From JBHGAV01 sp041946685 (GTDB lineage Bacteria; Acidobacteriota; Terriglobia; Bryobacterales; Bryobacteraceae), in NCBI GenBank assembly GCA_041946685.1, contig JBHGAV010000009.1, positions 1 through 64,000 on the forward strand: a DNA stretch of 64,000 bases, written 5' to 3'. Shown piece after piece: positions 50,590 through 58,846 of this stretch; within the stretch, counting starts at the first letter, position 1; the number at the start of each line of letters is the position of its first letter. Made by a program: the position numbers and the translations under genes. A model generated the notes under the pieces. That model did no database searches, had not been told where the DNA came from, and saw only the letters and a list, made by a program, of their open reading frames with translations.

Positions 50590-50618
50590 ATCCTAAGGCC
50601 AGAAGGGCAAAAAGTAAA
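50590..50618 (-). promoter_or_regulatory. Candidate smc promoter
   Basis: On the minus strand, TTTACT (50618-50613) and TAGGAT (50595-50590) are separated by 17 bases, four of six matches each to the -35 and -10 consensus. They lie about 65 bases upstream of the smc TTG. The gap 50524-50687 shows nothing else I recognise. Confidence 0.35.
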
Positions 50619-50687
50619 GCCGTATACCATATGCGGGGTCTAATGGCTGGCGGGTCCCACATTTCGTAGCCCCCCCGCCGTGGTGCC

Positions 50688-51116
50688 CTAATGCCCCCCT
50701 TTGTGAACCCTGTCGACAGCTTCGGCCAGTTCCTGCTGGATGGCGGGCATCACGTCGGCCATATACGCGGTGAACTTCCTTGAGACGGACCGGCCCTCGG
50801 GGGAGCCGTAGAAGGCCGCCAGGGCGTTGATCTCCTTGACGGTGAAGTGCTTGACGATCGCTTCCAGGGTGATCTTTTCGATCTTCTCCGAGGTGATCAC
50901 CTCGGCCAGGGTCTTCCTGAACTCCTCGCGGCGTTCCTCGGGCAACTGCCCTGCCAACTGGTCCAGGCTGCCGCCGACCATTTCCATCGGCGGCACCGTC
51001 TTCAGATACCGCCGGGCGGCAGCCAGGCGGGCCGCAGGAGAGTCGGACCCAGCCTGAGGAAGCGCGGGATAGGACCCGGCACACAGAAACACGATGGCGA
51101 CGGCAAGTCTTCGCAT
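50688..51116 (-). CDS. DUF2059-family exported protein
   Basis: A 142-residue secreted or periplasmic protein with a signal peptide (LAVAIVFLCAGSYPAL). The mature helical part (about 28-140) contains TVKEINALAAFYGSPEGRSV, the signature of DUF2059, a family of unknown function. ATG 51116 (MRRLAVAIV) is preferred over 51173 because the signal peptide starts there. It stands between smc and a receiver gene, both on the same strand. Confidence 0.8.
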   Translation of the reverse strand: MRRLAVAIVFLCAGSYPALPQAGSDSPAARLAAARRYLKTVPPMEMVGGSLDQLAGQLPEERREEFRKTLAEVITSEKIEKITLEAIVKHFTVKEINALAAFYGSPEGRSVSRKFTAYMADVMPAIQQELAEAVDRVHKGGH

Positions 51117-51185
51117 ACAGGTGGGACGTCCAGACCCGTCCTCCAGAGTACGCTCGAATGCCGGGGGATACAACGTGCAGGCAGC

Positions 51186-51641
51186 CTAGGACGATCTGCG
51201 CGCGGCTGCCGCGGTCGCCTTCCGCTGGGAGCGGACCGGTTTCCTGATGCTCTGCCTCAGGAGGCGGGAGACGGCGCGTATCAGGTGCGCGACCTCGTTC
51301 GGCCCCTTGGCAAGAACCACGTCGGCGCCGGTCGAGGCCTCCGTGAGACCCATGGCTTCGACGTACGCGGAAAGCAAGATCACGGGAACACCGGGCTCCA
51401 AACCACGAATCTTCTGGATCAACTCCGACCCGGTCATCTTGCCCATCTTGTATTCGGTGATAACGAGTTCGAATCCGGAACCCGAAAGCTGCTCCCACGC
51501 TTGCTCGCCGCTGGAAGCAGTCGTCACCCGGCAGCCAAGCTCCTCCAGAATCGCTTTGCGGGCCGCCAAGCCGCTGTGGTTGTGGTTGATGAGAAGGACG
51601 CGCGCTGAACAGGCGCTGGAACGAGAACCTGAATTACTCAT
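51186..51641 (-). CDS. Atypical single-domain response regulator (receiver only)
   Basis: A 151-residue protein with a receiver fold (about 14-125) and a basic tail (RSQRKATAAAARRSS). Key phosphorylation residues are changed. The N-terminal acidic pair is NHN (residues 19-21), and the phospho-acceptor Asp is E63 in ITEYKM. S91 (LLSAY) and K112 (VLAKGP) remain. The Glu could mimic a constantly phosphorylated state. It has no output domain and no kinase nearby, so it probably works by protein-protein contact. Family resemblance is clear, activity is doubtful. Confidence 0.75.
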   Translation of the reverse strand: MSNSGSRSSACSARVLLINHNHSGLAARKAILEELGCRVTTASSGEQAWEQLSGSGFELVITEYKMGKMTGSELIQKIRGLEPGVPVILLSAYVEAMGLTEASTGADVVLAKGPNEVAHLIRAVSRLLRQSIRKPVRSQRKATAAAARRSS

Positions 51642-51743
51642 CGGGACTACGCGAAATTAGCAGAACCCGAAACACCCTGTCAATCGTTTCGTAACGATGT
51701 GCAGCGTTTGGAGATCGAGGGCTTGACTTCTTGGCGTCCTTTG

Positions 51744-52856
51744 CTATTCGACGGGCCGCGGCGCCGTATACCCCGACTTGGCGATGATGGTGTACTTCAC
51801 GGTCTTGTTCTTCTCATCCACCACCCGTAAGGGTTTGTTGGTCGCAGGATCGACGAGTTCCACCTTGATCCTACGGAACTTGCCATCGCGGGCCGTGTTG
51901 GTGGGGTGGTAGGTGATGCTGTACTGGTTCCTCAACGAGTCGGCGATCGCCCGAAAGATGCCGGGAAACTCGGTCTCAAATCGCGGGAAGAACGCCTGGC
52001 CGCCCGTTTCCGACGCAAACGTGCGCATCTGGTTGTCGGCCTGAAGGAAATCCAGCGACGCGATGGGGCCCAGGTATCCATACGCCTCCATGTAGATGCG
52101 GATCGCCTGCATCAGGCCTACGGCGTAGATCGGGACGCCGGCATTTTGAAGAGCCTTGCGCGTCTCCCCGAAGGTTTTCCGGCTGAAGGTATCGATTCCG
52201 GAGGACAGCAGCACAATCGCCTTGCGGCCCTCGATGCCGCTCATGCGGTCGGCGGTATCCGTGATGGCATCATATAGATTGGCCTCCGAATAGGAGGCAA
52301 TGTTGAGCCTCCGCATCGCCTCGTACGCCTGCCGCCGGTCGGTGGAGAAGTCCGAGAGGATCTCGGGCCGCATGTCGTAGGCCACGACCGCCAGGTAGTC
52401 GTCCGGCTTCAGTCCCTCAATGAAGGTGTAGGCGGCCTGCAAGGTCTCATACCAGGTCGCGCTCCAGTAGCTCTGGAACAGGTTGCTGAACTCGATCACC
52501 AGGCACACCGTCATGGGCGCCTCGCCGACCTCGAACGTGGCGATCTGCTGAGGAACGTTGTCCTCGAGAACACGGAAGTTGCCGCGGGGGATGTTCGGTA
52601 TGAAGCGTCCCCGGTTGTCAAGCACGGCGACATCCAGGGCCACGGTGGTGACGTCAGAGCGGAACACCGGAGCCCCCGCCGGCAGATCCGGCTTCCTGCC
52701 GAATTCCGAGGGGATCTTGGGAGCCTCCGCTTCTTTCTCGGCCGTCTTGGCTTTCGGCCTGGCTACGGTCTCCGCGCCCTCTCGGGTTGGTCCCTGCTGA
52801 GCCCAGACCACGCAGAGCAACACAACGAACCCTGCCAGCAGCGCAATTCGTCTCAT
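51744..52856 (-). CDS. VWFA-related acidobacterial-type secreted protein
   Basis: A 370-residue exported protein with a signal peptide (IALLAGFVVLLCVVWAQ). The VWA-like fold (about 60-330) begins VTTVALDVAVLDNRGR and FRVLEDNVPQQIATFEVG, typical of the VWFA-related acidobacterial domain. KAIVLLSSGIDTFS is the beta-strand/MIDAS-like third segment. The first MIDAS segment is EFSNLFQS instead of DxSxS, so metal binding may be lost. Such genes are highly multiplied in Acidobacteriota; function unknown. The start at 52856 is set by the signal peptide. Confidence 0.85.
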   Translation of the reverse strand: MRRIALLAGFVVLLCVVWAQQGPTREGAETVARPKAKTAEKEAEAPKIPSEFGRKPDLPAGAPVFRSDVTTVALDVAVLDNRGRFIPNIPRGNFRVLEDNVPQQIATFEVGEAPMTVCLVIEFSNLFQSYWSATWYETLQAAYTFIEGLKPDDYLAVVAYDMRPEILSDFSTDRRQAYEAMRRLNIASYSEANLYDAITDTADRMSGIEGRKAIVLLSSGIDTFSRKTFGETRKALQNAGVPIYAVGLMQAIRIYMEAYGYLGPIASLDFLQADNQMRTFASETGGQAFFPRFETEFPGIFRAIADSLRNQYSITYHPTNTARDGKFRRIKVELVDPATNKPLRVVDEKNKTVKYTIIAKSGYTAPRPVE

Positions 52857-52909
52857 GGCGTACCCGCTCCTACCTTCGACTATAACAGGAGGGGCCGGCA
52901 GCGGCGATT

Positions 52910-53671
52910 CTAGTTGACCCAGCGGTCGGGGCGGTCCGATTCCCGCCGCCGCATGTAGACCTCGAAGCGCTTCTTGGCGCGCTGGCGCTTCCAGGTGTGG
53001 TACTGGCGGCGGAGCGGCTCGACCAGGCCGCGTCCGAAGCGCAACTTCTTCAGGTACAGGAAGCCGATGAGCATGCCGCCCAGGTGCGCCACATAGCTGA
53101 CTCCGCCTCCGCTTGGCCCGAAGGAACCCAGCAGGGATATGGCGCCGAGGATCATCACGAAGTACTTGGCCTTGATGGGAAAAAGGAAGCCGAACAGCAG
53201 GATGCGCTCCGAGTACAAAATCCCATACGCCAGCAGCAGGCCGAACAAGGCCCCCGACGACCCTATGGTGCGGGTGTCCAGCGAGCCGAAAAACACGTTG
53301 GCGAGCACAACGCACAGACCCGCGCCGATGCCGCAGGTGAAGTAGAACTTCAGGAAGTACTTCGTTCCCCAATCCCGCTCCAGGTCCGATCCGATCAGCC
53401 ACAGGGTCAGCATGTTCCAGAGGATATGGCTGAAGCCGCGCGGATCGTGCAGGAACATGTAGGTCACGAGCTGCCACACGGCGGGCAGCGTGATCACCGC
53501 CCTGGGCCACAAGCCGAAGTCGTTGAACGCAAAGCCGTAGCCGGTGGCCGTCGCGAAGTAGGTCAGAACGAAGATGCCGCAGTTGGTGATGAGCAGCCAC
53601 TTCACGCCCGGGGGCAATCCGCCAGGGCGCGAAAAGGAGGTAGACCACGGATTGCGAAGCGTGCCCGGCAT
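52910..53671 (-). CDS. Rhomboid family intramembrane serine protease
   Basis: A 253-residue six-TM rhomboid. The Ser nucleophile is S139 in GSSGALFG (TM4) and the catalytic His is H196 in VAHLGGM (TM6). The ITNCGIFVLTYF TM1 and the HILWNMLTLW segment (TM2) are also conserved. The cytoplasmic C-terminus is unusually basic (RRQYHTWKRQRAKKRF). Its ATG overlaps the stop of an upstream 86-residue membrane protein (TAATG), so translation is coupled. Substrates are unknown. Confidence 0.9.
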   Translation of the reverse strand: MPGTLRNPWSTSFSRPGGLPPGVKWLLITNCGIFVLTYFATATGYGFAFNDFGLWPRAVITLPAVWQLVTYMFLHDPRGFSHILWNMLTLWLIGSDLERDWGTKYFLKFYFTCGIGAGLCVVLANVFFGSLDTRTIGSSGALFGLLLAYGILYSERILLFGFLFPIKAKYFVMILGAISLLGSFGPSGGGVSYVAHLGGMLIGFLYLKKLRFGRGLVEPLRRQYHTWKRQRAKKRFEVYMRRRESDRPDRWVN

Positions 53672-53931
53672 TACTGAGCCAAACCGGTTCTGGCTTGGAC
53701 CACGCGCAGCAGCAGCGCCAGCGCCATCCAGACCTGCCAGTGGGAGAAGAGCCCGCCCGAAATGGCGAACCGGCCCGTCCAATCCAGGTCGCAACCGAGC
53801 CGCCAAAACGCCATCGTCAGCGCCAGCGCCGACGCCGGATTCAGCCAACGGCGCAACCGCAGAAAAGCCGCCCCTTGCGGCTCGGACCCAGTCCGGATAC
53901 CCCCCAGGCTGATCCGGATTCTAACCTTCAT
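53671..53931 (-). CDS. Small membrane protein coupled to rhomboid
   Basis: An 86-residue protein (MKVRIRISLGGIRTG...) with basic N-terminus and two hydrophobic helices (about 33-46 and 60-77: ALALTMAFWRLG and WQVWMALALLLRVV). Its TAA stop shares bases with the rhomboid ATG (TAATG). I do not recognise it. A partner or substrate of the rhomboid is possible by context. The in-frame upstream codons on this strand only mirror the divergent oxidoreductase. Confidence 0.55.
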   Translation of the reverse strand: MKVRIRISLGGIRTGSEPQGAAFLRLRRWLNPASALALTMAFWRLGCDLDWTGRFAISGGLFSHWQVWMALALLLRVVQARTGLAQ

Positions 53932-54006
53932 ATTCCCAATTCTACAGAAAGCGCGGTAAATTGTGGAGTGGCGCAGGTCGCCAACACCAATAAATCGGAG
54001 CGGAAT

Positions 54007-55152
54007 ATGCGAAAGATTAGGGCAGCCATGATTGGAGCCGGATTCATGGGACGCGTGCACACCGAAGCGGTCCGGCGGCTGGGCAACGTCGAGGTGGCAA
54101 TGGTGGCTGGAGTCTCGGAGGAGGAGGCGCGCACCTTCGGAGGGAGCGTGGGTATCGAGCGCACGACGGGGGACTACCGCCGCGCGGTTGAAGATCCGGA
54201 CATTGATGCCGTCCACGTGTGCACGCCCAACGCGCTGCACCACGCAGTTGCGATGGCGGCCATGCAGGCCGGCAAGCATGTCCTGTGCGAGAAGCCGCTT
54301 GCCCTGTCCGTCGCCCAAGCCCGGGAGATGGTGGAACTGGCGAAGAAGACGGGGCTGGCCAACTGCGTCAATCACAACCTCCGCTACTATCCCGTCGTGC
54401 AGCACGTGCGCCGGATGATCGAGAGCGGAGAACTGGGGGAGATCCTGATCGCGCAGGGCACCTATTCTCAGGACTGGCTGCTGTACGACACCGACTACAA
54501 CTGGCGCATTGAGTCCAAAGACAACGGCGCCCTCCGCGCCATGGGCGATATCGGCTCCCACTGGATGGACATGGTCCAGCACTTGACGGGACTGAAGATC
54601 ACGTCCCTGTGCGCGGACCTGGCTATCTTCCACAAGACGCGCAAGAAGCCCAAGTTCGCGGTGGAGACGTTCACCGGCAAGCGCCTCCGGGCGGAGGACT
54701 ACGACGAGATCCCCATCGACACCGACGACTTCGGCGCCGTCTTGTTCCGGCTGGGCGACCGCGCCCGCGGCGCATTCACGGTGAGCCAGATGTCGGCCGG
54801 CTGCAAGAACCGGTTCCAATTCGAGATTTTCGGCTCCAAGGCCGGCGTCATCTGGAACCAGGAGAGCCCCGACCAGCTTTGGATCGGCCAGCGCAACTCG
54901 CCCAATCAGATGATCGTGAAGGACCCATCGCTCCTGGACTCCAAGGCGGCCACCTACGCCGACCTGCCCGGCGGGCACAGCGAGGGCTACGACGACGCGC
55001 ACAAGCAGGTGTTCCGACGCTTCTACCGCAGGGTGGCCGATCCGGCGGCGCCGGTCGATTATCCCACGTTCGAGGACGGGCTCTGGGGTATGCAGTTGCT
55101 GGAGAAGGTGCTCGAAAGCGTCGCCCGCCGCGGATGGGTGGACACGCAGTAG
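54007..55152 (+). CDS. Gfo/Idh/MocA family oxidoreductase
   Basis: A 381-residue NAD(P)-dependent sugar dehydrogenase. The Rossmann motif is MIGAGFMGRVHTEA (residues ~8-21). EKPLALS (about 98-104) and the GDIGSHWMDMV catalytic His/Asp region (about 181-191) are the family signatures. YNWRIESKDNGALRAMGD suggests the inositol/levoglucosan-type branch. A GGAG site precedes the ATG. It is followed 28 bases later by a hydroxypyruvate isomerase-like gene, forming a likely sugar-catabolic pair. Confidence 0.88.
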   Translation: MRKIRAAMIGAGFMGRVHTEAVRRLGNVEVAMVAGVSEEEARTFGGSVGIERTTGDYRRAVEDPDIDAVHVCTPNALHHAVAMAAMQAGKHVLCEKPLALSVAQAREMVELAKKTGLANCVNHNLRYYPVVQHVRRMIESGELGEILIAQGTYSQDWLLYDTDYNWRIESKDNGALRAMGDIGSHWMDMVQHLTGLKITSLCADLAIFHKTRKKPKFAVETFTGKRLRAEDYDEIPIDTDDFGAVLFRLGDRARGAFTVSQMSAGCKNRFQFEIFGSKAGVIWNQESPDQLWIGQRNSPNQMIVKDPSLLDSKAATYADLPGGHSEGYDDAHKQVFRRFYRRVADPAAPVDYPTFEDGLWGMQLLEKVLESVARRGWVDTQ

Positions 55153-55180
55153 CCGAACCGCCTTCTGAAAGGATGATCCG

Positions 55181-55969
55181 ATGCCCAAGTTCGCAGCGAA
55201 TCTGTCGATGATGTTCAATGAAGTTGCGTTCCTGGATCGCTTTGCGGCGGCGGCGGCGGCCGGCTTCAAGGGTGTGGAGTACCTGTTCCCTTACGAGCAC
55301 CCTGTCGAGGAGATTGCGGCGCGGCTCAACGAATACGGACTCGAGAACGTGCTGTTCAACCTGCCGCCGGGAGACTGGGCCGCGGGCGATCGGGGGACCA
55401 CCTGCGTGCCCGGCCGGGAGGAGGAGTTCCGGGCCGGAGTCGCCAAGGCGATTGCTTATGCGACTCGCCTTGGAGTGCGCCGCATCCACGCGATGGCGGG
55501 CCTTGCGCCGGCGGATGCCGACCCGGCGGCCCTGGAGGCGACTTACATCTCCAACCTCCGCTACGCCGCCGACCAGCTAGCTCCGCACGGGATCACCCTG
55601 CTTATCGAACCCATCAACACGCGTGACATCCCGCGCTTCTATCTCAACACCCAGGCTCAGTCCTTCGCCACGTGCCTGGCGGTCGGCCGGCCCAACATCA
55701 AGATGCAGATGGATCTTTACCACATGCAGATCGTGGAAGGGGATCTGGAGATGAAGCTGCGGAAGTACGCGCCGCAGTGCGGACACATCCAGGTCGCCGG
55801 CGTGCCCAAGCGGCAGGAGCCGGATGCCGGCGAAGTCAACTACACACATCTGTTCCAGGTCATCGACGAGATCGGCTACGAAGGCTGGATCGGCTGCGAA
55901 TACAAGCCCGCCGGCAAGACGCTTGACGGCCTGGGGTGGTGGAAGAGAGCGAGCGGCTTGACTTCTTGA
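55181..55969 (+). CDS. Hydroxypyruvate isomerase-like TIM barrel
   Basis: A 262-residue xylose-isomerase-like TIM barrel. The opening PKFAANLSMMFNEVAFLDRF and GVEYLFPYEH match the hydroxypyruvate isomerase (Hyi/OtnI) family. Metal or catalytic acids are E143-like in LLIEPINTRD, D/H in QMDLYHMQIVEGD, and the C-terminal GCEYKPAG. AAAGGA is about 6 bases before the ATG. The partner oxidoreductase and possible glyoxylate-type metabolism suggest breakdown of a sugar acid, but the true substrate is not certain. Confidence 0.85.
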   Translation: MPKFAANLSMMFNEVAFLDRFAAAAAAGFKGVEYLFPYEHPVEEIAARLNEYGLENVLFNLPPGDWAAGDRGTTCVPGREEEFRAGVAKAIAYATRLGVRRIHAMAGLAPADADPAALEATYISNLRYAADQLAPHGITLLIEPINTRDIPRFYLNTQAQSFATCLAVGRPNIKMQMDLYHMQIVEGDLEMKLRKYAPQCGHIQVAGVPKRQEPDAGEVNYTHLFQVIDEIGYEGWIGCEYKPAGKTLDGLGWWKRASGLTS

Positions 55970-55971
55970 TC

Positions 55972-56148
55972 CTAGGCTTGGGTCTGTGTGGGCGTGTCCG
56001 GGACTTTCACAAGCTCCCAGTAGCCGCGGCCGCACAGATTCCGGCATTGGGGAAACTGTTTGCCCTTCTCGAAACGCTCGGGCCGCTTGCAGACGGTGCA
56101 CCAGTAAACGCCGTCAGAGGGGACCTCGGTTCCAGGCTTATGATTCAT
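55972..56148 (-). CDS. 58-residue zinc ribbon protein
   Basis: A short gene encoding MNHKPGTEVPSDGVYWCTVC and ending ...TPTQTQA, 58 residues. Cysteines form CxxC (residues 17, 20) and CxxxC (35, 39), a likely zinc ribbon. The opening resembles small KPG...P.SGxY proteins such as YjzC, whose function is unknown. AAGGAGAG lies 6-8 bases before the ATG. Its first 11 bases overlap the end of the gph-like gene, so it is the last gene of that operon. It converges on the isomerase with 2 bases between the stops. Confidence 0.65.
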   Translation of the reverse strand: MNHKPGTEVPSDGVYWCTVCKRPERFEKGKQFPQCRNLCGRGYWELVKVPDTPTQTQA

Positions 56149-56821
56149 GCTTCTCTCCTTTCGGGCGGCGTCCGGAAATGACCATATCCGCCAGTTGTTC
56201 CATGCGGTCCACCGTGAAGTCGGGGGGCTGCTCGCGGAACCCTTCCGGCTGGAAGCCGTAGGTCACTCCGCAGACCGGGACTCCGGCGTTACGCGCGGTC
56301 AGTACGTCCACTGCGCTGTCGCCGACGATCAGCGCCTCCCCGGCAGGTACGCGCGCCTCGGAGAGCAGAGCATACACGCCCGCCGGGTCGGGTTTCTTCT
56401 GTTCGAAGCTGTTGCCGCCGTAGACGCGGAAGAAATGACCGCCGACGCCGAGGCCGGCCAGGATGTCCTGGCTGAAGCGGACAGGTTTGTTGGTGAGCAC
56501 GCTGAGGCGGACGCCCGCCTCCCTCAGGCGATCGAGCGAATCGCGCACACCGGGGTAGAGCGCGGTGAAGTCGAGCATGTGCTCCCGGTAGTATCCCAGG
56601 AAATACTCCAGGGCCTTCTGGATCTCGTCGTCGCTGAAGTCCGGCCCCATGGACTTTCGTATGAGGGTGACAACGCCGTTCCCTACGTAGGAGTACACGA
56701 GTTCGTTGTCCAGCGCCTCGAAGCCGAAATGCTTCCGCGTGGCATTCACCGAGTGCGCCAGATCCAGCTTGGAGTCGACCAGGGTTCCGTCCAGGTCAAA
56801 GATGATCAAATCGACGGCCAA
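56138..56821 (-). CDS. gph: HAD-family phosphoglycolate phosphatase
   Basis: A 227-residue HAD hydrolase. Motif I is FDLDGTLVDS (residues ~8-17), motif II LTNKP (about 110), motif III K at EQKKPDPAG, and motif IV VGDSAVDV. The helical cap follows motif I as in the Gph/PgpP group. The TTG at 56821 is the only in-frame start, since a stop codon precedes it closely. It probably salvages 2-phosphoglycolate from DNA repair or acts on similar small phosphates. It lies 20 bases after cvpA. Confidence 0.88.
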   Translation of the reverse strand: MAVDLIIFDLDGTLVDSKLDLAHSVNATRKHFGFEALDNELVYSYVGNGVVTLIRKSMGPDFSDDEIQKALEYFLGYYREHMLDFTALYPGVRDSLDRLREAGVRLSVLTNKPVRFSQDILAGLGVGGHFFRVYGGNSFEQKKPDPAGVYALLSEARVPAGEALIVGDSAVDVLTARNAGVPVCGVTYGFQPEGFREQPPDFTVDRMEQLADMVISGRRPKGEKHES

Positions 56822-56841
56822 ATTTCATCGTAACATCCACC

Positions 56842-57408
56842 CTAGATGCTCTGGCCGTCCTTCTTGCCGCGGACTTTCTCGACCAGCTCCCGCCAGGCCT
56901 CCTTCACCTTCTGGTAGCTGTCGAAAACGGCTTCCCGGACCTCCCGGGGAGCCAGGTGTGCGCACAGGTGCGCCGTGTCGATCATGTACGGCGCGATGCG
57001 CGAACGCACCACCGACTGGGGCGGTGGCTTGGGCGTGAACGCCAGAAGCGCCAGCACCAGGGCGATGGCCAGCACCAGGCCGCGCAGCAAGCCGAAGACT
57101 CCCCCCAGCAGCCGGTCGAGCCAACTCAGTCCGGCCCACTTGAACAGCATGCCTAGGAGCTTCCCGACGATCGCTCCCGCAGTCAAAACCACCACGAAGA
57201 TGGCCAGGAAGCCGAGAAAGTTGGCGATGCCCTTGTGGCTTACATAGGGGAGCAGAAACGAGCCCGCTGAGCCATAGAACCAGAGCGCGCAGAGGAACCC
57301 CACGACCGCCGAGAACAGGCCGACCGCCAGCTTGGCAAAACCCTTGGCGATTCCACTTGCCAGGGAGGCGGCGAAGATCACGATCAGGAGAATGTCGAGC
57401 CAGTTCAA
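56842..57408 (-). CDS. cvpA: CvpA family membrane protein
   Basis: A 188-residue protein with four TM helices (LDILLIVIFAASLASGI, LAVGLFSAVVGFLCALWF, FLGFLAIFVVVLTAGAIVG and LLRGLVLAIALVLALLAF) and a basic cytoplasmic tail. It matches CvpA (colicin V production) family proteins, whose role is unsettled, though they lie near purine genes in many genomes. The TTG at 57408 overlaps the purC stop (TTGA), so translation is coupled; longer forms re-read purC. Confidence 0.88.
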   Translation of the reverse strand: MNWLDILLIVIFAASLASGIAKGFAKLAVGLFSAVVGFLCALWFYGSAGSFLLPYVSHKGIANFLGFLAIFVVVLTAGAIVGKLLGMLFKWAGLSWLDRLLGGVFGLLRGLVLAIALVLALLAFTPKPPPQSVVRSRIAPYMIDTAHLCAHLAPREVREAVFDSYQKVKEAWRELVEKVRGKKDGQSI

Positions 57409-58295
57409 AGTTGTTTTCCGGTCAGCGCCTTGTAGGCTTCGAGGTACTTCTCGCTCGTCCTGGTCGCGACTTCCGGCGGCAGGGCCGGCGCCGGCGGCTG
57501 CTTGTTCCAATGGATCGATTCCAGGTAGTCGCGCACGTACTGCTTGTCGTAGGACGGCTGGGGTCCTCCCGGACGGTAGGTTTCGCGCGGCCAGAAGCGG
57601 GAGGAATCCGGCGTTAACACTTCGTCGGCCAGCACCAGTGTTTCGCCGACTAGGCCAAACTCGAACTTCGTGTCGGCGATGATCACTCCCCGGGTCTCCG
57701 CATAGCGGGCGGCCTTCGAGTAGATCAGGAGCGTCAACGCCCGCAACCGCTCCGCAAGCTCCGCCCCAACCATCGAGACGACCCGCTCAAATGGGATGTT
57801 CTCGTCGTGTCCGGTTTGAGCCTTGGTGGCGGGAGTGAAGATCGGCTCGGGGAGCTTGTCGCTCTCCTTCAGGCCTGCCGGCAGGGGGATGCCGCACACG
57901 GTGCCTGCCTCGCGGTATTCCTTCCAGCCGGAGCCGGCCAGATAGCCGCGGGCCACGCACTCGACGTCCATCATTTTGGCGCGCCTCACGAGCATGGAAC
58001 GGCCCTGAAGCTGATCGGCGTAACGGCGCAACGGCTCCGGGTATTCGCCCACATCGGCGGTCAGGAAGTGCGTCAAAACCACGTCCTTGAGGAAGTCGAA
58101 CCAGAACACCGAAAGCTGCGTGAGGATGCGGCCCTTGTTCGGGATTCCGGTGGCGAGGATGTAGTCGAAAGCGGAAATGCGATCGCTGGCGACGATGAGC
58201 AGCTTGTCGTCCAAAGCGTAGACATCACGGACTTTTCCACGCCCCAGGAGAGGGACGCCGCCGAGATCGGACTCAAGAAGGATATCGGAGTTCAT
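57405..58295 (-). CDS. purC: SAICAR synthetase (phosphoribosylaminoimidazole-succinocarboxamide synthase)
   Basis: Eighth step of purine synthesis, joining CAIR and aspartate with ATP. A 296-residue protein with the ATP-grasp-like GRGKVRDVYALDDKLLIVAS (residues ~18-37), RAKMMDVECVARGYLAGSGW and the SDKLPEPIFTPATKA signature. IADTKFEFGL and DEVLTPDSSRFW complete the active site. It is of the longer, eukaryote-like type (~300 residues). ATG 58295 is used; an ATG 12 bases upstream is possible. It lies 16 bases after the hemerythrin gene. Confidence 0.95.
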   Translation of the reverse strand: MNSDILLESDLGGVPLLGRGKVRDVYALDDKLLIVASDRISAFDYILATGIPNKGRILTQLSVFWFDFLKDVVLTHFLTADVGEYPEPLRRYADQLQGRSMLVRRAKMMDVECVARGYLAGSGWKEYREAGTVCGIPLPAGLKESDKLPEPIFTPATKAQTGHDENIPFERVVSMVGAELAERLRALTLLIYSKAARYAETRGVIIADTKFEFGLVGETLVLADEVLTPDSSRFWPRETYRPGGPQPSYDKQYVRDYLESIHWNKQPPAPALPPEVATRTSEKYLEAYKALTGKQL

Positions 58296-58311
58296 TGTTG
58301 CCACCATTGGG

Positions 58312-58764
58312 TCAGATGGGAATTCGCACCGCCCTAGTGTCGATCTCCGCACCCAGGGCGTCGAGCACCTTTCGAGGCAGGCGCTGCTGTATCTCCTCGA
58401 ACAGTTCGTTTTCCTCGCGCCGGATATGAGTGCGGAGGAGCGCGCTGAACTGCTTCAGGAGATCCGTGTCCGGGGCAAAGCGAAGCTGGTCGACGAGCCG
58501 CTCCAATTGGCGGTGGTCGGCCGCCAGTTCCGCCAGGATCGGCTGGGGACCAAGCTCCTTCTCAATCGCGGGAAAGACGACCTCCTCCTCGACGGCGAAG
58601 TGGTTGGAGATCTCGAGATCGTACCGGTCTAAGGCCCGTGTGGTGAGCCGCGCCACGGTCTCCGCGGAGACTTCCCCTTCCAGGGAGCGGTCCGTCAGGA
58701 CACACAGGGCCAGTCCGTTGTGGTGCTGTTGCGAGAGCGGCACGAGCGCGCGGTCCCGGAGCAT
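58312..58764 (-). CDS. Hemerythrin HHE domain protein
   Basis: A 150-residue four-helix protein. Metal ligands fit the HHE pattern: H14 or H15 (QQHHNGL), H55 and E59 (HFAVEEEVVFPAIE), H84 (ADHRQLERL), H113 and E118 (HIRREENELF). It may bind di-iron for oxygen or NO sensing, or for iron repair. It is first in the purC-cvpA-gph-zinc ribbon run, an odd partner for a purine gene. It is divergent from the glycosyltransferase fusion at 58847. Confidence 0.82.
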   Translation of the reverse strand: MLRDRALVPLSQQHHNGLALCVLTDRSLEGEVSAETVARLTTRALDRYDLEISNHFAVEEEVVFPAIEKELGPQPILAELAADHRQLERLVDQLRFAPDTDLLKQFSALLRTHIRREENELFEEIQQRLPRKVLDALGAEIDTRAVRIPI

Positions 58765-58830
58765 GTCTCTACTGGTACCACATCTCCGGGCGGAATTGGT
58801 GCTGCCGGGGCGGCCCTCAAGCGGGCCGGG

Positions 58831-58836
58831 TATACT
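58831..58836 (+). promoter_or_regulatory. TATACT -10-like box at the GT2-methyltransferase gene
   Basis: TATACT lies 10 bases before the GTG start (58847), so the mRNA leader would be only about 3-5 bases. No ribosome binding site is visible. This matches the leaderless pattern seen at thrC and yggS. Confidence 0.35.
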
Positions 58837-58846
58837 GGGGATTCGC

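Noticed and set aside
53695..54006. N-terminal extension of the Gfo/Idh/MocA gene back to 53695
   Set aside because: The extension overlaps the divergent small membrane protein and adds no family sequence; the Rossmann strand starts at ATG 54007, behind a good ribosome binding site.
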